Shown in pieces: positions 26,163 through 35,489 of a stretch of DNA of 64,000 bases (position 1 is the stretch's first letter; every line of letters begins with the position of its first letter). The translations under genes and the position numbers were made by a program. The notes below the pieces were generated by a model. It was given only the letters and a program-made list of their open reading frames with translations. It had not been told where the DNA came from and did not search any database. This stretch comes from Bacteroidia bacterium. GTDB lineage: Bacteria > Bacteroidota > Bacteroidia > SpSt-205. The DNA lies in contig BPGV01000001.1 in assembly GCA_026003215.1 (NCBI GenBank), forward strand, positions 523,570 through 587,569, in the 5' to 3' direction.

Positions 26163-27698
26163 GTGAGCCGGAGCCCCATACTCCTTAGCGTAGGAGTAGG
26201 ACTTCTTTTAGCCCAGGCACCTACCCTCGTACGAGACGCCCTGCACGGCTACGAAGTTCAGCTGCCCGAGGGATGGATACCCCTTGTCTCCGAAAATCTC
26301 ATTGCCTTTTGGCAGAAAGAAAGCCACTTCTATGTAGCCACGGGCGCCACCAAAGTAAGCGGTTCGTTACAAACTACGCTGCAACAAGTTTTAGCGCAGC
26401 TGCGCCACGTAGGCGGTCCTAACGCTACTTTTTACACACGAAAAACCGCAAAAAGCATAGAGATTATCGGCGAAAATCTCTCTTATCCCTATTTCCTGCG
26501 GCCGATTGCAGCGACTTCCCCGCTACCTTTGCCGGAGAGCTATCGTTTTTTGGGGGAGATATTTCCGGGGCAATCTTCAGCGGTGCTTACTTTTTTTTGG
26601 ATACCTGAGGGGGCAGAAGAGCAGGTAATGCAAGAAGCGCGCACGCTCATCCAAAGTCTGCGCTTCTTACCGGCGGCAGCGCGGGTACCCTACCGAAAAG
26701 CCTCTCTTCCTGACCCGTATTTAGGCGTGCCCCATGCGACCTTACATGTGCCCCAAGGCGCTACCGTACAAGGAACCCCTTTCCGCCAAGGCGAAAAATA
26801 CTTCTACCGCTACGACATCACTTATGGGAGCCTGCGGATACACTCCCACACCGTAGACCTGGTTACGCAAACGGTGATGGGCGTAAGCGGCAGCTCCCAG
26901 GTTATTGTAGATGGGCAGATGCTTCCCTTAGGGCAAGTGGTTTTTCTGCAAGGTCCGGAGAACCTGCCGGCGTTTTTGCAATTTTTATGGCAGCAGGAGG
27001 GCGGCCTAAGCTGGCAAGTGGTGAAGCATACCCATCAGCCGCAACCCCTGCCCAACATGGGGGGAGGCTTTCTGATGGGGGCCCAGCAATCGGCTTGGGA
27101 GGGTAACCTCACCTTGCAAGCCGGGGGGCGCCGCCGCGAAGTGGGCTACCAGCTCATGATCTACTATGGCCATACAGGCAGCGGAGAGTACTATCAAGCC
27201 CAAATCTTTTACAAGGTGATGGACTACCCCACCGCCGAAGAGCAGAAAGCTACCGCTATCGCGACAGGCGTATTTGCTTCTTATCAGCCCACTACAGAGT
27301 GGACCCTTCGAGCCAATAAAGCCTATACGCAGACCGTTCAGCAAAATAATGCACGCTTGCAGGAATACCTGCGCCAGCGCCGTATGCATAGTAGCGCTTC
27401 TTATGGGGGAGGCGGATATAGCAGTAGTTCTGGCGGAGGGGGGGAGGATTATACCAGTGAGATGGCTCGCACATGGAGCAATGCGCTTTCCGACCAAACT
27501 TATCTGCGCGACCCCGAAAGCGGCGAAGTGATGCGCGTGCATAAACAAGTCTGGGATGAAGGGCGCTTCTGGAAGGACCCGACCTTCGGAGAAGTATATG
27601 GCACAGTACAGCAGGGCAGCGAGCTGGAAGGGTGGCTCCAAAGCCACGGTTGGACCCCTATGCAGGAGTCGCTCTCGGGCTCTTTTGGAGGGGATTAG
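26163..27698 (+). CDS. Secreted protein of unknown function
   Basis: A 511-residue protein that I do not recognise. It has a signal peptide (about 1-18, ending LLLAQA). The N-terminal part (about 25-180) contains YEVQLPEGWIPLV, as in exported proteins that handle a hydrophobic or beta-rich fold. A middle region of about 190-390 is rich in beta strands, a low-complexity Gly/Ser segment (about 410-428) forms a hinge, and a short C-terminal region is rich in Trp, Gly and acidic residues (SNALSDQTYLRDPESGEV). No catalytic motif is seen. The start is GTG, directly behind a -7 box. It converges on polA with a 4-base overlap and no terminator between them. Confidence 0.7.
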   Translation: MSRSPILLSVGVGLLLAQAPTLVRDALHGYEVQLPEGWIPLVSENLIAFWQKESHFYVATGATKVSGSLQTTLQQVLAQLRHVGGPNATFYTRKTAKSIEIIGENLSYPYFLRPIAATSPLPLPESYRFLGEIFPGQSSAVLTFFWIPEGAEEQVMQEARTLIQSLRFLPAAARVPYRKASLPDPYLGVPHATLHVPQGATVQGTPFRQGEKYFYRYDITYGSLRIHSHTVDLVTQTVMGVSGSSQVIVDGQMLPLGQVVFLQGPENLPAFLQFLWQQEGGLSWQVVKHTHQPQPLPNMGGGFLMGAQQSAWEGNLTLQAGGRRREVGYQLMIYYGHTGSGEYYQAQIFYKVMDYPTAEEQKATAIATGVFASYQPTTEWTLRANKAYTQTVQQNNARLQEYLRQRRMHSSASYGGGGYSSSSGGGGEDYTSEMARTWSNALSDQTYLRDPESGEVMRVHKQVWDEGRFWKDPTFGEVYGTVQQGSELEGWLQSHGWTPMQESLSGSFGGD

Positions 27699-30427
27699 GA
27701 TTGAGTCTCCGCCCTCCCTTGGAGGGAGAAGGGCACCATTTCCAACCAGTTTGGGCCATATTTGAGCTCTACTTCCACGGGGACGCCATTGGGCAGCGGC
27801 AAGGCTTCGCTCATATACTCGTGGATGATGGGGGCCACCGTAGGGAGGTCTTTCTCAGCCACTTCCCATAAAAGTTCGTCGTGGATTTGCAGGAGGAGGG
27901 GCATATCGGGCAAGGCTCGCGCTAATCGTATCATAGCCAGCTTAATCATGTCTGCGGCGGTGCCTTGGATGGGGGTATTGATAGCGAGGCGTTCGGCTTC
28001 GGCGCGTTGGGCCTTATTGCGGGAGGTGATGTGTGGGATGTAGCGACGCCGTCCTAAGAGCGTTTCCGCATAGCCCAGCTCACGCACCCGAGCTATCTGC
28101 GCTTCTATGTAGGCCTTGACCTTAGGATAGCGTTCAAAGTACTGGTCTATTAGTTTTTGGGCCTCGGTGCGGGAGAGCCCCCCACCGAGCCTTTGTACTA
28201 AGCCATGCGCCGTAATCCCGTAGATAATGCCGAAGTTCACCATTTTGGCTATGCGGCGCATCTCGGGGGTAACTTCGGCGGTGCCGAAGAGCCGCTCAGC
28301 CGTAGCGGTATGAATGTCCCGCCCCGCCTGAAAGTCCACTATCATCTGCGGATCGCCACTTAGGGCTGCAGCTATCCGTAACTCAATCTGCGAGTAGTCT
28401 GCGGAGAGGAGCACCTTGTTTGGCCCCCCAGCTACAAAGGCCTTGCGAAACTGCTTTCCCTCTTCGGTGCGGATAGGGATATTTTGGAGGTTAGGGTTTT
28501 GGGAACTGAGGCGCCCGGTGGCAGCTACCGCCTGCTGAAATACCGTATGGATGCGGCCAGTCCTGGGATGGATGCTACGCAAGAGGCCTTCACCGTAGGT
28601 ATAGCGCAGCTTATACAACTCTCGGTAACGCAGGAGCACTTCGATAAGGGGATGCTGGTGGGCTAAGGCTTGGAGGGCTTCTTCGTCGGTGGCGGGCTGG
28701 CCCGTAGGGGTCTTGCGCTGCACCGGCAAGCCTAACTTCCCAAAAAGGAGCTCGGCCAGCTGCTTAGGAGAGTTTAGGTTGAAAGGCTCACCCGCTAAAC
28801 GATGTGCCTCCCGCGTCAAAGTCTCTAACTCCTTTTCATACTGGGCATTGAGGGTGTGCAGATACGCCGCATCTACTTGTACCCCTCGGAGTTCCATTTC
28901 CGCCAGGACCTCCATGAGGGGGAGTTCTACTTCGGTATAGAGGCGCCAAAGGTCTTTGGCCTTAAGCTGTTCCTCCAAAGGCTTATACAAGCGCAAACAC
29001 AAGTCCGCATCTTGACAAGCATAGACTGTAAGTTTTTCCAAAGGAAGCTGGCGAATATCTTTGTGTTTCATGCCAGCAAACAGGTCCGCATACGAGTGGA
29101 CTTTTTGTAGGTTTAGTTCTCTTTTAGCGACATCATCCAAGCTGTGGGGGCGTTCGGGGTCTAAGAGATAGTCAGCCAGGAGGGTATCAAAGAAAGGGCC
29201 GCGGCAGCGCAAGCCGTGCTGGGCCAAGACCACCCAGTCGTATTTGAGATTATGGGCGATTTTGAAGCGGGGGCTTTCGGCCCAGCGGCGTAAAACGGCT
29301 TCCCACCGCGGCCAATGGGTAGGACTTATGGGACAAAAAACCGCTTCGCCTGCTTCCCCGCAAAAGGCTATCCCTACCAGTTCGGCGTACATGGGATGCA
29401 CATCGGTGGTCTCGGTATCAAAAGCTATAGGCGCGTCTGGGGAGAGGCTTCGTAAGTAGGCGTCTAAGGCCTCCGGCGTCTCCAGAAGCTTGTAGCGGGC
29501 TTCTTGGATGGGGTGGGAAGCAGGGGGCGGGGCGGCCTTACCCCATAGTTTGAGGAGGCGTTCCCGATGCTTGCGAAACTCCAACTCTTCTAAGAGCGGC
29601 AGGAGGCTCTCCCAATCCGGCGGCTGCACCTGGAAACGAACCCGCGAAAAGCGCTTATCTTCTGGCAAGGTGTAGCTTTCCGGCAAAAGGCGCGCCAAGG
29701 TATAGGTGGCAAAGGCCGCCTCTCGTCCTTCTTGGAGCTTCTGGGCCAGGGCTTTGGGGAGAATAGGCAGGTGCCGATAGATTTCCTCCAAGGAGCCGTA
29801 TTGTCGGAGGAGCTCTTGGGCGGTTTTTTCGCCGATGCCGCGCACGCCGGGCAGGTTATCGCTGACATCGCCCACCAGCGCGAGGTAATCGGGTATTTGG
29901 TGCGGCTCTACGCCGAAGTGTGCCTGCACGCCGTCGGAGTCTAACTTTTGGGCAGGGGCCTTGCCGCGCGCAGGCCGATACAAGAGAATTTTGTCAGAGA
30001 CGAGCTGCGCCAGGTCTTTATCGGCCGAGACCAGCCATACTTTTTCCACCTCGGGGAGGGAGGCGGCTTCTGTGGCCCAAGCCGCCAAGAGGTCATCGGC
30101 TTCGTAGCCCGGGACTTCGGCTTGGTAGAGGCGCAGGCCTGCACAGAGCTTTTGGATATACGGCAAGCTGGCCGTCATCTCTTCGGGGGGGGGCGTACGC
30201 TGGGCTTTATAACCCGCAAAATCCGCTTCCCGCAGGGTAGGTTCGGCGCTATCCCAGGCCACCCCCCAGTGCGTCGGCTTGAACTCTTCATACAGGTCCA
30301 GCAGGGTGGCTAAAAAGCCAAATGGCGCAGCGGTATTGAGGCCCGCACTATTGCGCAGGGGCTTATCGCCAAAAGCAAAATACGAGCGATACACTAACCC
30401 CATGCCATCTATTAGGAGCACCCGCAT
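27695..30427 (-). CDS. polA: DNA polymerase I
   Basis: A 910-residue three-domain family A polymerase for primer removal and repair synthesis. The 5'-3' nuclease (about 1-290) has LLIDGMGLVYRSYFAF and VSADKDLAQLV with GVRGIGEKTA. The 3'-5' proofreading domain looks active: FDTETTD, HNLKYDW and YACQDAD carry the metal ligands. The polymerase domain has DYSQIELRI, RIAKMVNFGIIYG (Phe at the position that selects against dideoxynucleotides) and QIHDELLWE. The start at 30427 is used because residues before MRVLLIDGM are unrelated to the family; upstream is TATTTTG, a near-match box. Confidence 0.95.
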   Translation of the reverse strand: MRVLLIDGMGLVYRSYFAFGDKPLRNSAGLNTAAPFGFLATLLDLYEEFKPTHWGVAWDSAEPTLREADFAGYKAQRTPPPEEMTASLPYIQKLCAGLRLYQAEVPGYEADDLLAAWATEAASLPEVEKVWLVSADKDLAQLVSDKILLYRPARGKAPAQKLDSDGVQAHFGVEPHQIPDYLALVGDVSDNLPGVRGIGEKTAQELLRQYGSLEEIYRHLPILPKALAQKLQEGREAAFATYTLARLLPESYTLPEDKRFSRVRFQVQPPDWESLLPLLEELEFRKHRERLLKLWGKAAPPPASHPIQEARYKLLETPEALDAYLRSLSPDAPIAFDTETTDVHPMYAELVGIAFCGEAGEAVFCPISPTHWPRWEAVLRRWAESPRFKIAHNLKYDWVVLAQHGLRCRGPFFDTLLADYLLDPERPHSLDDVAKRELNLQKVHSYADLFAGMKHKDIRQLPLEKLTVYACQDADLCLRLYKPLEEQLKAKDLWRLYTEVELPLMEVLAEMELRGVQVDAAYLHTLNAQYEKELETLTREAHRLAGEPFNLNSPKQLAELLFGKLGLPVQRKTPTGQPATDEEALQALAHQHPLIEVLLRYRELYKLRYTYGEGLLRSIHPRTGRIHTVFQQAVAATGRLSSQNPNLQNIPIRTEEGKQFRKAFVAGGPNKVLLSADYSQIELRIAAALSGDPQMIVDFQAGRDIHTATAERLFGTAEVTPEMRRIAKMVNFGIIYGITAHGLVQRLGGGLSRTEAQKLIDQYFERYPKVKAYIEAQIARVRELGYAETLLGRRRYIPHITSRNKAQRAEAERLAINTPIQGTAADMIKLAMIRLARALPDMPLLLQIHDELLWEVAEKDLPTVAPIIHEYMSEALPLPNGVPVEVELKYGPNWLEMVPFSLQGRAETQS

Positions 30428-30520
30428 CCCCCCAAAATACGGCAGCAGAACCCAAACACCCATGCTTGCCTAATGTAATTTTAGCTAACTTTGTGGGCCG
30501 TGAGACGGGCAGGAGAGTTG

Positions 30521-30554
30521 TTTGGATTTAATCCAGATAAACACTTTACCTTTG
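30521..30554 (+). promoter_or_regulatory. Promoter of the heme-uptake operon (-33 TTTG and -7 TAnnTTTG)
   Basis: TTTG at 30521-30524 and TACCTTTG at 30547-30554, separated by 22 bases, match the Bacteroidota -33/-7 promoter. The -7 box ends 7 bases before ATG 30562. A second box, TAACTTTG, lies at 30486-30493 without a gene directly after it. Confidence 0.65.
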
Positions 30555-30561
30555 CGGCGGT

Positions 30562-31812
30562 ATGAAGCGCATCGGCGTTTTCTCGGCAGTAATCCTCTTT
30601 GCTGCCTTAAGTGGGAGCCTTTGGGCTCAGGTAACCGTCATCCGAGACAGCATCAGCATGGGTGCGGGCTATGCTAAGCAGGTGTATTACAGCTTCCAGA
30701 ATGGTCAGATAGACACGGCCTTAGCGGCGGGATGGCACCTGGCCTTTGAGATTCCTATTCGGGGGGCCGCTATCCGGGCCAATCACGCTCGGGGCGTGGT
30801 GGTTTTCCAGACTACAAAGGATACCAACGGCTGGACCACGCTCACGTTAGCGGATACCGTCACTCGGCTCTATAACGACAACTGCCGCTGGGAAATCGGG
30901 GCCCTCAACCAAACCGCCGCCCCGGGCAATCCTTTTGATGTCGGATGGGGCCTTTACGACCTTAACACCCATATCGTCACCGGCGACTCCTTGTACATCT
31001 TAGGCCTGCCGGGCGGGATCTACAAGAAGCTCTGGGTCCAAAAGCTTCAAGGCACCGTCTATACCGTGCGTGTAGCTAACTTAGACGGCTCAGAAGACAC
31101 CGTGTATGCGGTGGATAAGACCATAGCCACTGGGCGGAACTTCGTCTATCTGAACCTCCTTACGCGGCAGGTCCTGAATGCTGAGCCGCCTACCAGTGAC
31201 TGGGATATTGTGTTCACCCCCTACTTAGCCCTTCTGCCGCCCAGTGGGACCCCTTACCCTGTCACGGGCGTGCTACAAAATGTGGGGGTAAAGGCTGCAC
31301 GCATCGTGCTTTCCAGCACCGCTAATCCCGATACACTGACGCCCAGCGCGTACAGCTTGGACTCTTGCATTTCCACCATCGGCTACGACTGGAAGCGCTA
31401 CGACATGAATACCAATAGCTGGATTTTAGCCGATACGGTGTATTATCTCGTGCAGGATAAAGCGGGCAATCTCTGGCGGCTGCGCTTTGTGGGTTTTGGA
31501 GGAAGCAGCACTGGTAAGGTAGTGTTTGAAAAAGCCCGCCTCCAGCAAGCCACCGCCCTGGCGAAAACCTCCCTCGCTTCTGTTCAGACCTTCCCTAACC
31601 CGGCCCGAGAAGGGTTTTATGTGACCCTCTCTACCAGTGAAACGGTCCATGCAACCCTATATACCGTCACTGGCCAAAAAGTGTGGGAAAGCTTCTTCTC
31701 TGGCCAAGAGGTAGCGTGGATAGCTCGGCCGGCCGGCCTTCCCGCAGGAACATATCGCCTCCTCCTGCAGACGGTCTCCGGCACGTGGAGTGCCTCTCTT
31801 CTGTTTGAGTAA
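30562..31812 (+). CDS. HmuY-like heme-binding protein with T9SS sorting domain
   Basis: A 416-residue secreted protein. It has a signal peptide (about 1-22), two HmuY-like repeats of the pattern WDIVFTPY and IGYDWKRYDMNTNSWI, and a type A T9SS sorting domain at about 335-416 (VQTFPNPAREGFYVTL, LPAGTYRLLLQ). HmuY proteins bind heme and hand it to a TonB receptor. Here the next gene, 6 bases on, is such a receptor. Known HmuY proteins are usually lipoproteins, so T9SS export of this one is unusual. Whether the heme-ligating His pair is conserved cannot be settled by eye; binding of heme is inferred from fold and context. Confidence 0.72.
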   Translation: MKRIGVFSAVILFAALSGSLWAQVTVIRDSISMGAGYAKQVYYSFQNGQIDTALAAGWHLAFEIPIRGAAIRANHARGVVVFQTTKDTNGWTTLTLADTVTRLYNDNCRWEIGALNQTAAPGNPFDVGWGLYDLNTHIVTGDSLYILGLPGGIYKKLWVQKLQGTVYTVRVANLDGSEDTVYAVDKTIATGRNFVYLNLLTRQVLNAEPPTSDWDIVFTPYLALLPPSGTPYPVTGVLQNVGVKAARIVLSSTANPDTLTPSAYSLDSCISTIGYDWKRYDMNTNSWILADTVYYLVQDKAGNLWRLRFVGFGGSSTGKVVFEKARLQQATALAKTSLASVQTFPNPAREGFYVTLSTSETVHATLYTVTGQKVWESFFSGQEVAWIARPAGLPAGTYRLLLQTVSGTWSASLLFE

Positions 31813-31818
31813 GGGTTT

Positions 31819-33975
31819 ATGTGGCGAGGGGGATGGATAGCCTTAGGGAGCCTTTTTCTCTGGGGGCAGACTCTGCGCCTCATAGATGAAGAAGGGCACC
31901 CTATCTCTGGAGCGGCGGCAACCCTTACCTCAACTACGCAGGGGGTTCGGCTGCGGCTGGTCAGCGATAGCCTGGGTGGGGTTCAGGCCCCACCCGGGGC
32001 TTATCGCATAGAGGTCTCTGCCGAAGGCTACCTCCCCCTCAAACAAGAAGTCTCTTTACCTACTACGGTAGTCCTAATCCGCCCCTCTTATCAGCTCTCC
32101 GAAAAGGTAATCACCGGGCAATATGCCCCGGTGACAGAGCTGCGCAGTCTTTATCCAGTACGCATTCTGACGGCGGAGCGTCTGCAAGCTCAGGGGGCCC
32201 TTTACCTCCCCCAGGCTTTGATGACCGAACTCAATACCCGGCTCACTCAAGACCCCAATCTCGGCACCTTCGCCACCCTGCAAGGCCTTGGCGGCGAACA
32301 TGTGAAAGTACTCATAGATGGAGTGCCCGTCTTAGGCCGGGTAAATGGCAGCATAGACCTGTATCAGCTTCCCTTAGCCGAGGTAGAACGCGTAGAGATT
32401 GTAGAGGGGCCCATGAGCGTCCTCTATGGTACGGATGCCCTGGGCGGCGTGATAAATCTCATCACGCGCAGCAGCCGATGCCAGTGGGAGACCCGAGGCC
32501 GCTTTCAATACGAAGGTGTAGGTATTTATGATGCGGGGTTCTCGGTCGCCGGCGGCCCCGCTAAACATCGGCTCCTTATCTCCGGAGGGCGTTACTATTT
32601 TGATGGGTGGGACCCTAACCCTACTCGGCTGCGAGCCCAGCTCTGGCGCCCCCGAGAACAGTACAACGCCCTCCTCTCCTACCAATACACCCCTTCTGAA
32701 CGCCTCCGCTTACGCTTTCAGGTCCCTTACGGCTATGAAACTTTCTTCAATCTCACAGAGCCCACGATTACGCCTTACCGCATTTATGCCTTGGATGAGT
32801 ACTATTATACCCGTCGCTTTCTCCCTACTGCAGAAGGAACTTACAAAATCTCTTCTCACCTCCGCTGGGACCAACAGATAGCTTTCCTTAGGTATAGCCG
32901 CGTTCGAAATGTGGTGTATAAAGACTTGGTTACGCTCAAAGAAACGCTGGTTCCCCTCCCCGGCCAGCAGGACTCCACGCAGGAATACCAAGCCTGGAGC
33001 CGAGGCGGCCTCTCCTACACCGCTGAGAAACTTTCCTACCAAGTGGGCTACGAAGTACAACACAACGTAGTGACAGGCGGACGGATCCGAAATGGGCGCG
33101 CGGAGATGGGGGATTATGCGGTGTGGGGCACAGCGGAATGGGCTATCTCGCCGAGCTGGGCTCTCCGGCCGGGGTTCCGCTGGGCTTACAATACGCGCTT
33201 TGCTGCGCCGCCTCTCCCGGCGCTCCACCTCCGCTGGAGTCCCTCGCCCGCCTTCACCTGGCGCATAGGGTACAGCCGCGGCTTTCGCGCCCCCTCCCTG
33301 CGGGAACAGTTTCTCTACCTCGTCTTTACTAACCACAACATCCAAGGGAACCCCAACCTCCGCCCCGAAAAAAGCCACCACCTCCACACCAATCTTACTT
33401 GGACTTACCTCCAAAAAAACACCCTCCTACGGCTGCGCCTATCGGCTTTTTATAACGATGTGCGGGACATCATCCAGCTCGTTATTGTGGATCCCCTAAC
33501 GCTTTTCACGACCTATTATAACCTTCAACGGGTGCAGACCTTAGGCCTCCAACCGCGAGCAGAGCTGCGCTGGAAAGATTTATACCTACACACGGGGGCT
33601 ACCTTTACCCAATATCAGGGTGCGCAGTGGGGATGGGAAGCCCTCTTTCAAGTTTCTTATAGCTGGCACGGAGTCCAACTGAATGGATTTTTCAAGTATC
33701 AAGGGCGGACTCCTATTTTCTTGGCTCAGGAAGACGGAAGCGTCTCCTGGCGATGGATAGGCGGTTTCCCGTGGGCCGATGTGTCGGTAAGCCGAGCCTT
33801 ATGGCGTAAGCACCTGCAAGTAACAGCCGGCCTACGCAATGTCTTTGACATCACCAATATCCAGGCCAATCTGACGGGCGGAGTCCATAACGGGGGCGGT
33901 TCGGCAGCGCCTGTAGGTATGGGCCGGTATCCTTTCTTCCGGATAGAATATCACTTCCAAAAAGGGCAGCTATGA
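31819..33975 (+). CDS. TonB-dependent receptor, probable heme/hemoprotein receptor (HmuR-like)
   Basis: A 718-residue outer membrane receptor. It has a signal peptide, a short CarboxypepD_reg-like domain (about 17-95), a plug (VLIDGVPVLGRVNG, EGPMSVLYGTDALGGVINLI) and a barrel ending in a typical strand (FFRIEYHF). The barrel contains FRAPSLREQFLYLVF, an NHN triad and GNPNLRPEKS, i.e. a FRAP, His, NPNL arrangement as described for HmuR-type heme receptors. General TonB receptors can also show FRAP/NPNL. The flanking HmuY-like genes on both sides support heme. It overlaps the next gene by ATGA. Confidence 0.82.
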   Translation: MWRGGWIALGSLFLWGQTLRLIDEEGHPISGAAATLTSTTQGVRLRLVSDSLGGVQAPPGAYRIEVSAEGYLPLKQEVSLPTTVVLIRPSYQLSEKVITGQYAPVTELRSLYPVRILTAERLQAQGALYLPQALMTELNTRLTQDPNLGTFATLQGLGGEHVKVLIDGVPVLGRVNGSIDLYQLPLAEVERVEIVEGPMSVLYGTDALGGVINLITRSSRCQWETRGRFQYEGVGIYDAGFSVAGGPAKHRLLISGGRYYFDGWDPNPTRLRAQLWRPREQYNALLSYQYTPSERLRLRFQVPYGYETFFNLTEPTITPYRIYALDEYYYTRRFLPTAEGTYKISSHLRWDQQIAFLRYSRVRNVVYKDLVTLKETLVPLPGQQDSTQEYQAWSRGGLSYTAEKLSYQVGYEVQHNVVTGGRIRNGRAEMGDYAVWGTAEWAISPSWALRPGFRWAYNTRFAAPPLPALHLRWSPSPAFTWRIGYSRGFRAPSLREQFLYLVFTNHNIQGNPNLRPEKSHHLHTNLTWTYLQKNTLLRLRLSAFYNDVRDIIQLVIVDPLTLFTTYYNLQRVQTLGLQPRAELRWKDLYLHTGATFTQYQGAQWGWEALFQVSYSWHGVQLNGFFKYQGRTPIFLAQEDGSVSWRWIGGFPWADVSVSRALWRKHLQVTAGLRNVFDITNIQANLTGGVHNGGGSAAPVGMGRYPFFRIEYHFQKGQL

Positions 33976-34943
33976 AAAAATGGCTTTTTGTGGTAGGGGT
34001 AAGCGTTTTGCTTTTAGGGGAAGGGTGTCGCAAGCCCGAAAAGCCTTGGCAGCTCCCCCCGCCGCCCGCCGGCCAACTGCTGGAAGCCAATACCGGCCCT
34101 GAATACGATACCGTAGTTTTCCTTCGCTTAGAAACGGGCCAGACTCATAAAGCCTTGCGCAATAGCTGGGATTTGCGGTTTGAGCCGCTCTCCTCAGGTG
34201 CCTATCAAGTCTGGCTAAACGCGGCCATGTATGCCTTCAGCGTGCAGGTCACCCCTACCGAGTGGGATACCCTCTCTACGCTCTCTCCGAACTGGCGCTG
34301 GCGCTGCGATATTCCGGATACGGCAGCCCTTCCCCCGCTTCGCCCGGGGGATACCCTGTGTTTCGTAGTAGATAGAGACCGGGGCGAGGTGTTTTACCGC
34401 ACCCCCACCCAGCGATACTACAAAGTGCGTATCCGATGGCTTCCCTCGGGACTCTCCATAGAAGCTGCCCCTCTGGGCGGCAATACCCCCCTCCAGTGGA
34501 GCCTTACGCCCCAACTTACTCCTATTTACCTCTCTCTGGAGAGCCCCTCGCCCGTGCAGGTAGCCCCCCCTTGGTCCCCTGACCTCATTGTGACCCGCTA
34601 TATCCACCCCTTCTATGACCAGCCAGAAGAGTATCGCTGGTACCCCGTCTTAGGCGTTCTGTCAGGGAAAGGCGTGGAAGTCGCCACCGTTTCCACCCAG
34701 CTCTCTTCCTACGAAAGCTTCTCCTACGACCAAGTAGCCCAGCTGACTTTCTCTTCTCGCCAAGAGGCCATAGGCTACGATTGGAAAACCTACGACTTCA
34801 ACACCGGCACCTATAGGATAGACTTCTCCCGCTTCTTTGTGGTCAAGACGGGACCCACCACCTATTATAAGCTGCGCTTTATTGACTTCTACGACAGCCA
34901 AGGCCGCAAAGGCGCCGTCAAAATAGAATACCTCCCTCTCTAA
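33972..34943 (+). CDS. HmuY-like heme-binding lipoprotein
   Basis: A 323-residue lipoprotein (lipobox LGEGC, Cys19). It shares a family pattern with the first gene of the operon, including IGYDWKTYDFNTGTYRI and YYKLRFIDFYDSQG, so two paralogues flank one receptor. It probably binds heme at the cell surface and passes it to the receptor. The start overlaps the receptor stop as ATGA. No terminator is visible after it; tpx begins with its own promoter 21 bases downstream. Confidence 0.75.
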   Translation: MKKWLFVVGVSVLLLGEGCRKPEKPWQLPPPPAGQLLEANTGPEYDTVVFLRLETGQTHKALRNSWDLRFEPLSSGAYQVWLNAAMYAFSVQVTPTEWDTLSTLSPNWRWRCDIPDTAALPPLRPGDTLCFVVDRDRGEVFYRTPTQRYYKVRIRWLPSGLSIEAAPLGGNTPLQWSLTPQLTPIYLSLESPSPVQVAPPWSPDLIVTRYIHPFYDQPEEYRWYPVLGVLSGKGVEVATVSTQLSSYESFSYDQVAQLTFSSRQEAIGYDWKTYDFNTGTYRIDFSRFFVVKTGPTTYYKLRFIDFYDSQGRKGAVKIEYLPL

Positions 34944-34964
34944 CCTTACCTCTGTGCGTTTGTC

Positions 34965-34972
34965 TAACTTTG
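34965..34972 (+). promoter_or_regulatory. Bacteroidota -7 element TAnnTTTG
   Basis: Exact TAACTTTG, 4 bases before ATG 34977 of tpx. Confidence 0.65.
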
Positions 34973-34976
34973 GGCC

Positions 34977-35489
34977 ATGGCAGCAACCGTAACCCTGAAA
35001 GGAACCCCCTTCACCTTGGCGGGTTCTCCTCTGCAGGCTGGGCAGTTTGCGCCGCCCGTGTGTGTAGTAGGCCGAGACAACCAAGAAATCCTCGTAGGAG
35101 GTGCCAAAGGCAAACCCCAGATCCTCATCACCGTACCCTCCTTAGACACCCCTGTATGCGCAGCTGAAGCTAAAAAGTTTAACGAACAGCTGGCTTCCTT
35201 GAAGGACAAAATGGAAGCCGTGGTTATATCTATGGACCTTCCTTTTGCGCAAAACCGTTATTGTGAGAGCTATAAAGTGGAGGGGATTACGCTCGCCTCA
35301 GACTATCGGTACCGAGACATGCAGAAGTACGGGGTGATGATAGCGGAGGGACCTCTGCGGGGAATCCTGGCGCGGGCGGTATTTGTGATTGATAGGGAAG
35401 GACGGATTACCTATACGGAACTGGTACCGGAGATTGCGCAGGAGCCGGATTATGCGGCGGCACTAAGTGCGGTGCAGAAGCTGATATGA
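34977..35489 (+). CDS. tpx: Thiol peroxidase (peroxiredoxin)
   Basis: A 170-residue peroxiredoxin of the Tpx subfamily, which reduces hydrogen peroxide and organic hydroperoxides with thioredoxin. The peroxidatic Cys61 is in VPSLDTPVCAAEAKKF and the resolving Cys96 in FAQNRYCESY, both at family positions. Full length is normal. It lies 33 bases after the heme operon, which fits the peroxide risk of heme uptake, but it has its own promoter. Three large hairpins start at its stop codon. Confidence 0.93.
   Translation: MAATVTLKGTPFTLAGSPLQAGQFAPPVCVVGRDNQEILVGGAKGKPQILITVPSLDTPVCAAEAKKFNEQLASLKDKMEAVVISMDLPFAQNRYCESYKVEGITLASDYRYRDMQKYGVMIAEGPLRGILARAVFVIDREGRITYTELVPEIAQEPDYAAALSAVQKLI

Noticed and set aside
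30486-30493. Exact TAACTTTG as a second promoter for the heme operon
   Set aside because: Possible, but it lies 68 bases from the ATG, unlike the other starts, and the box at 30547 is better placed. Kept only as a note.
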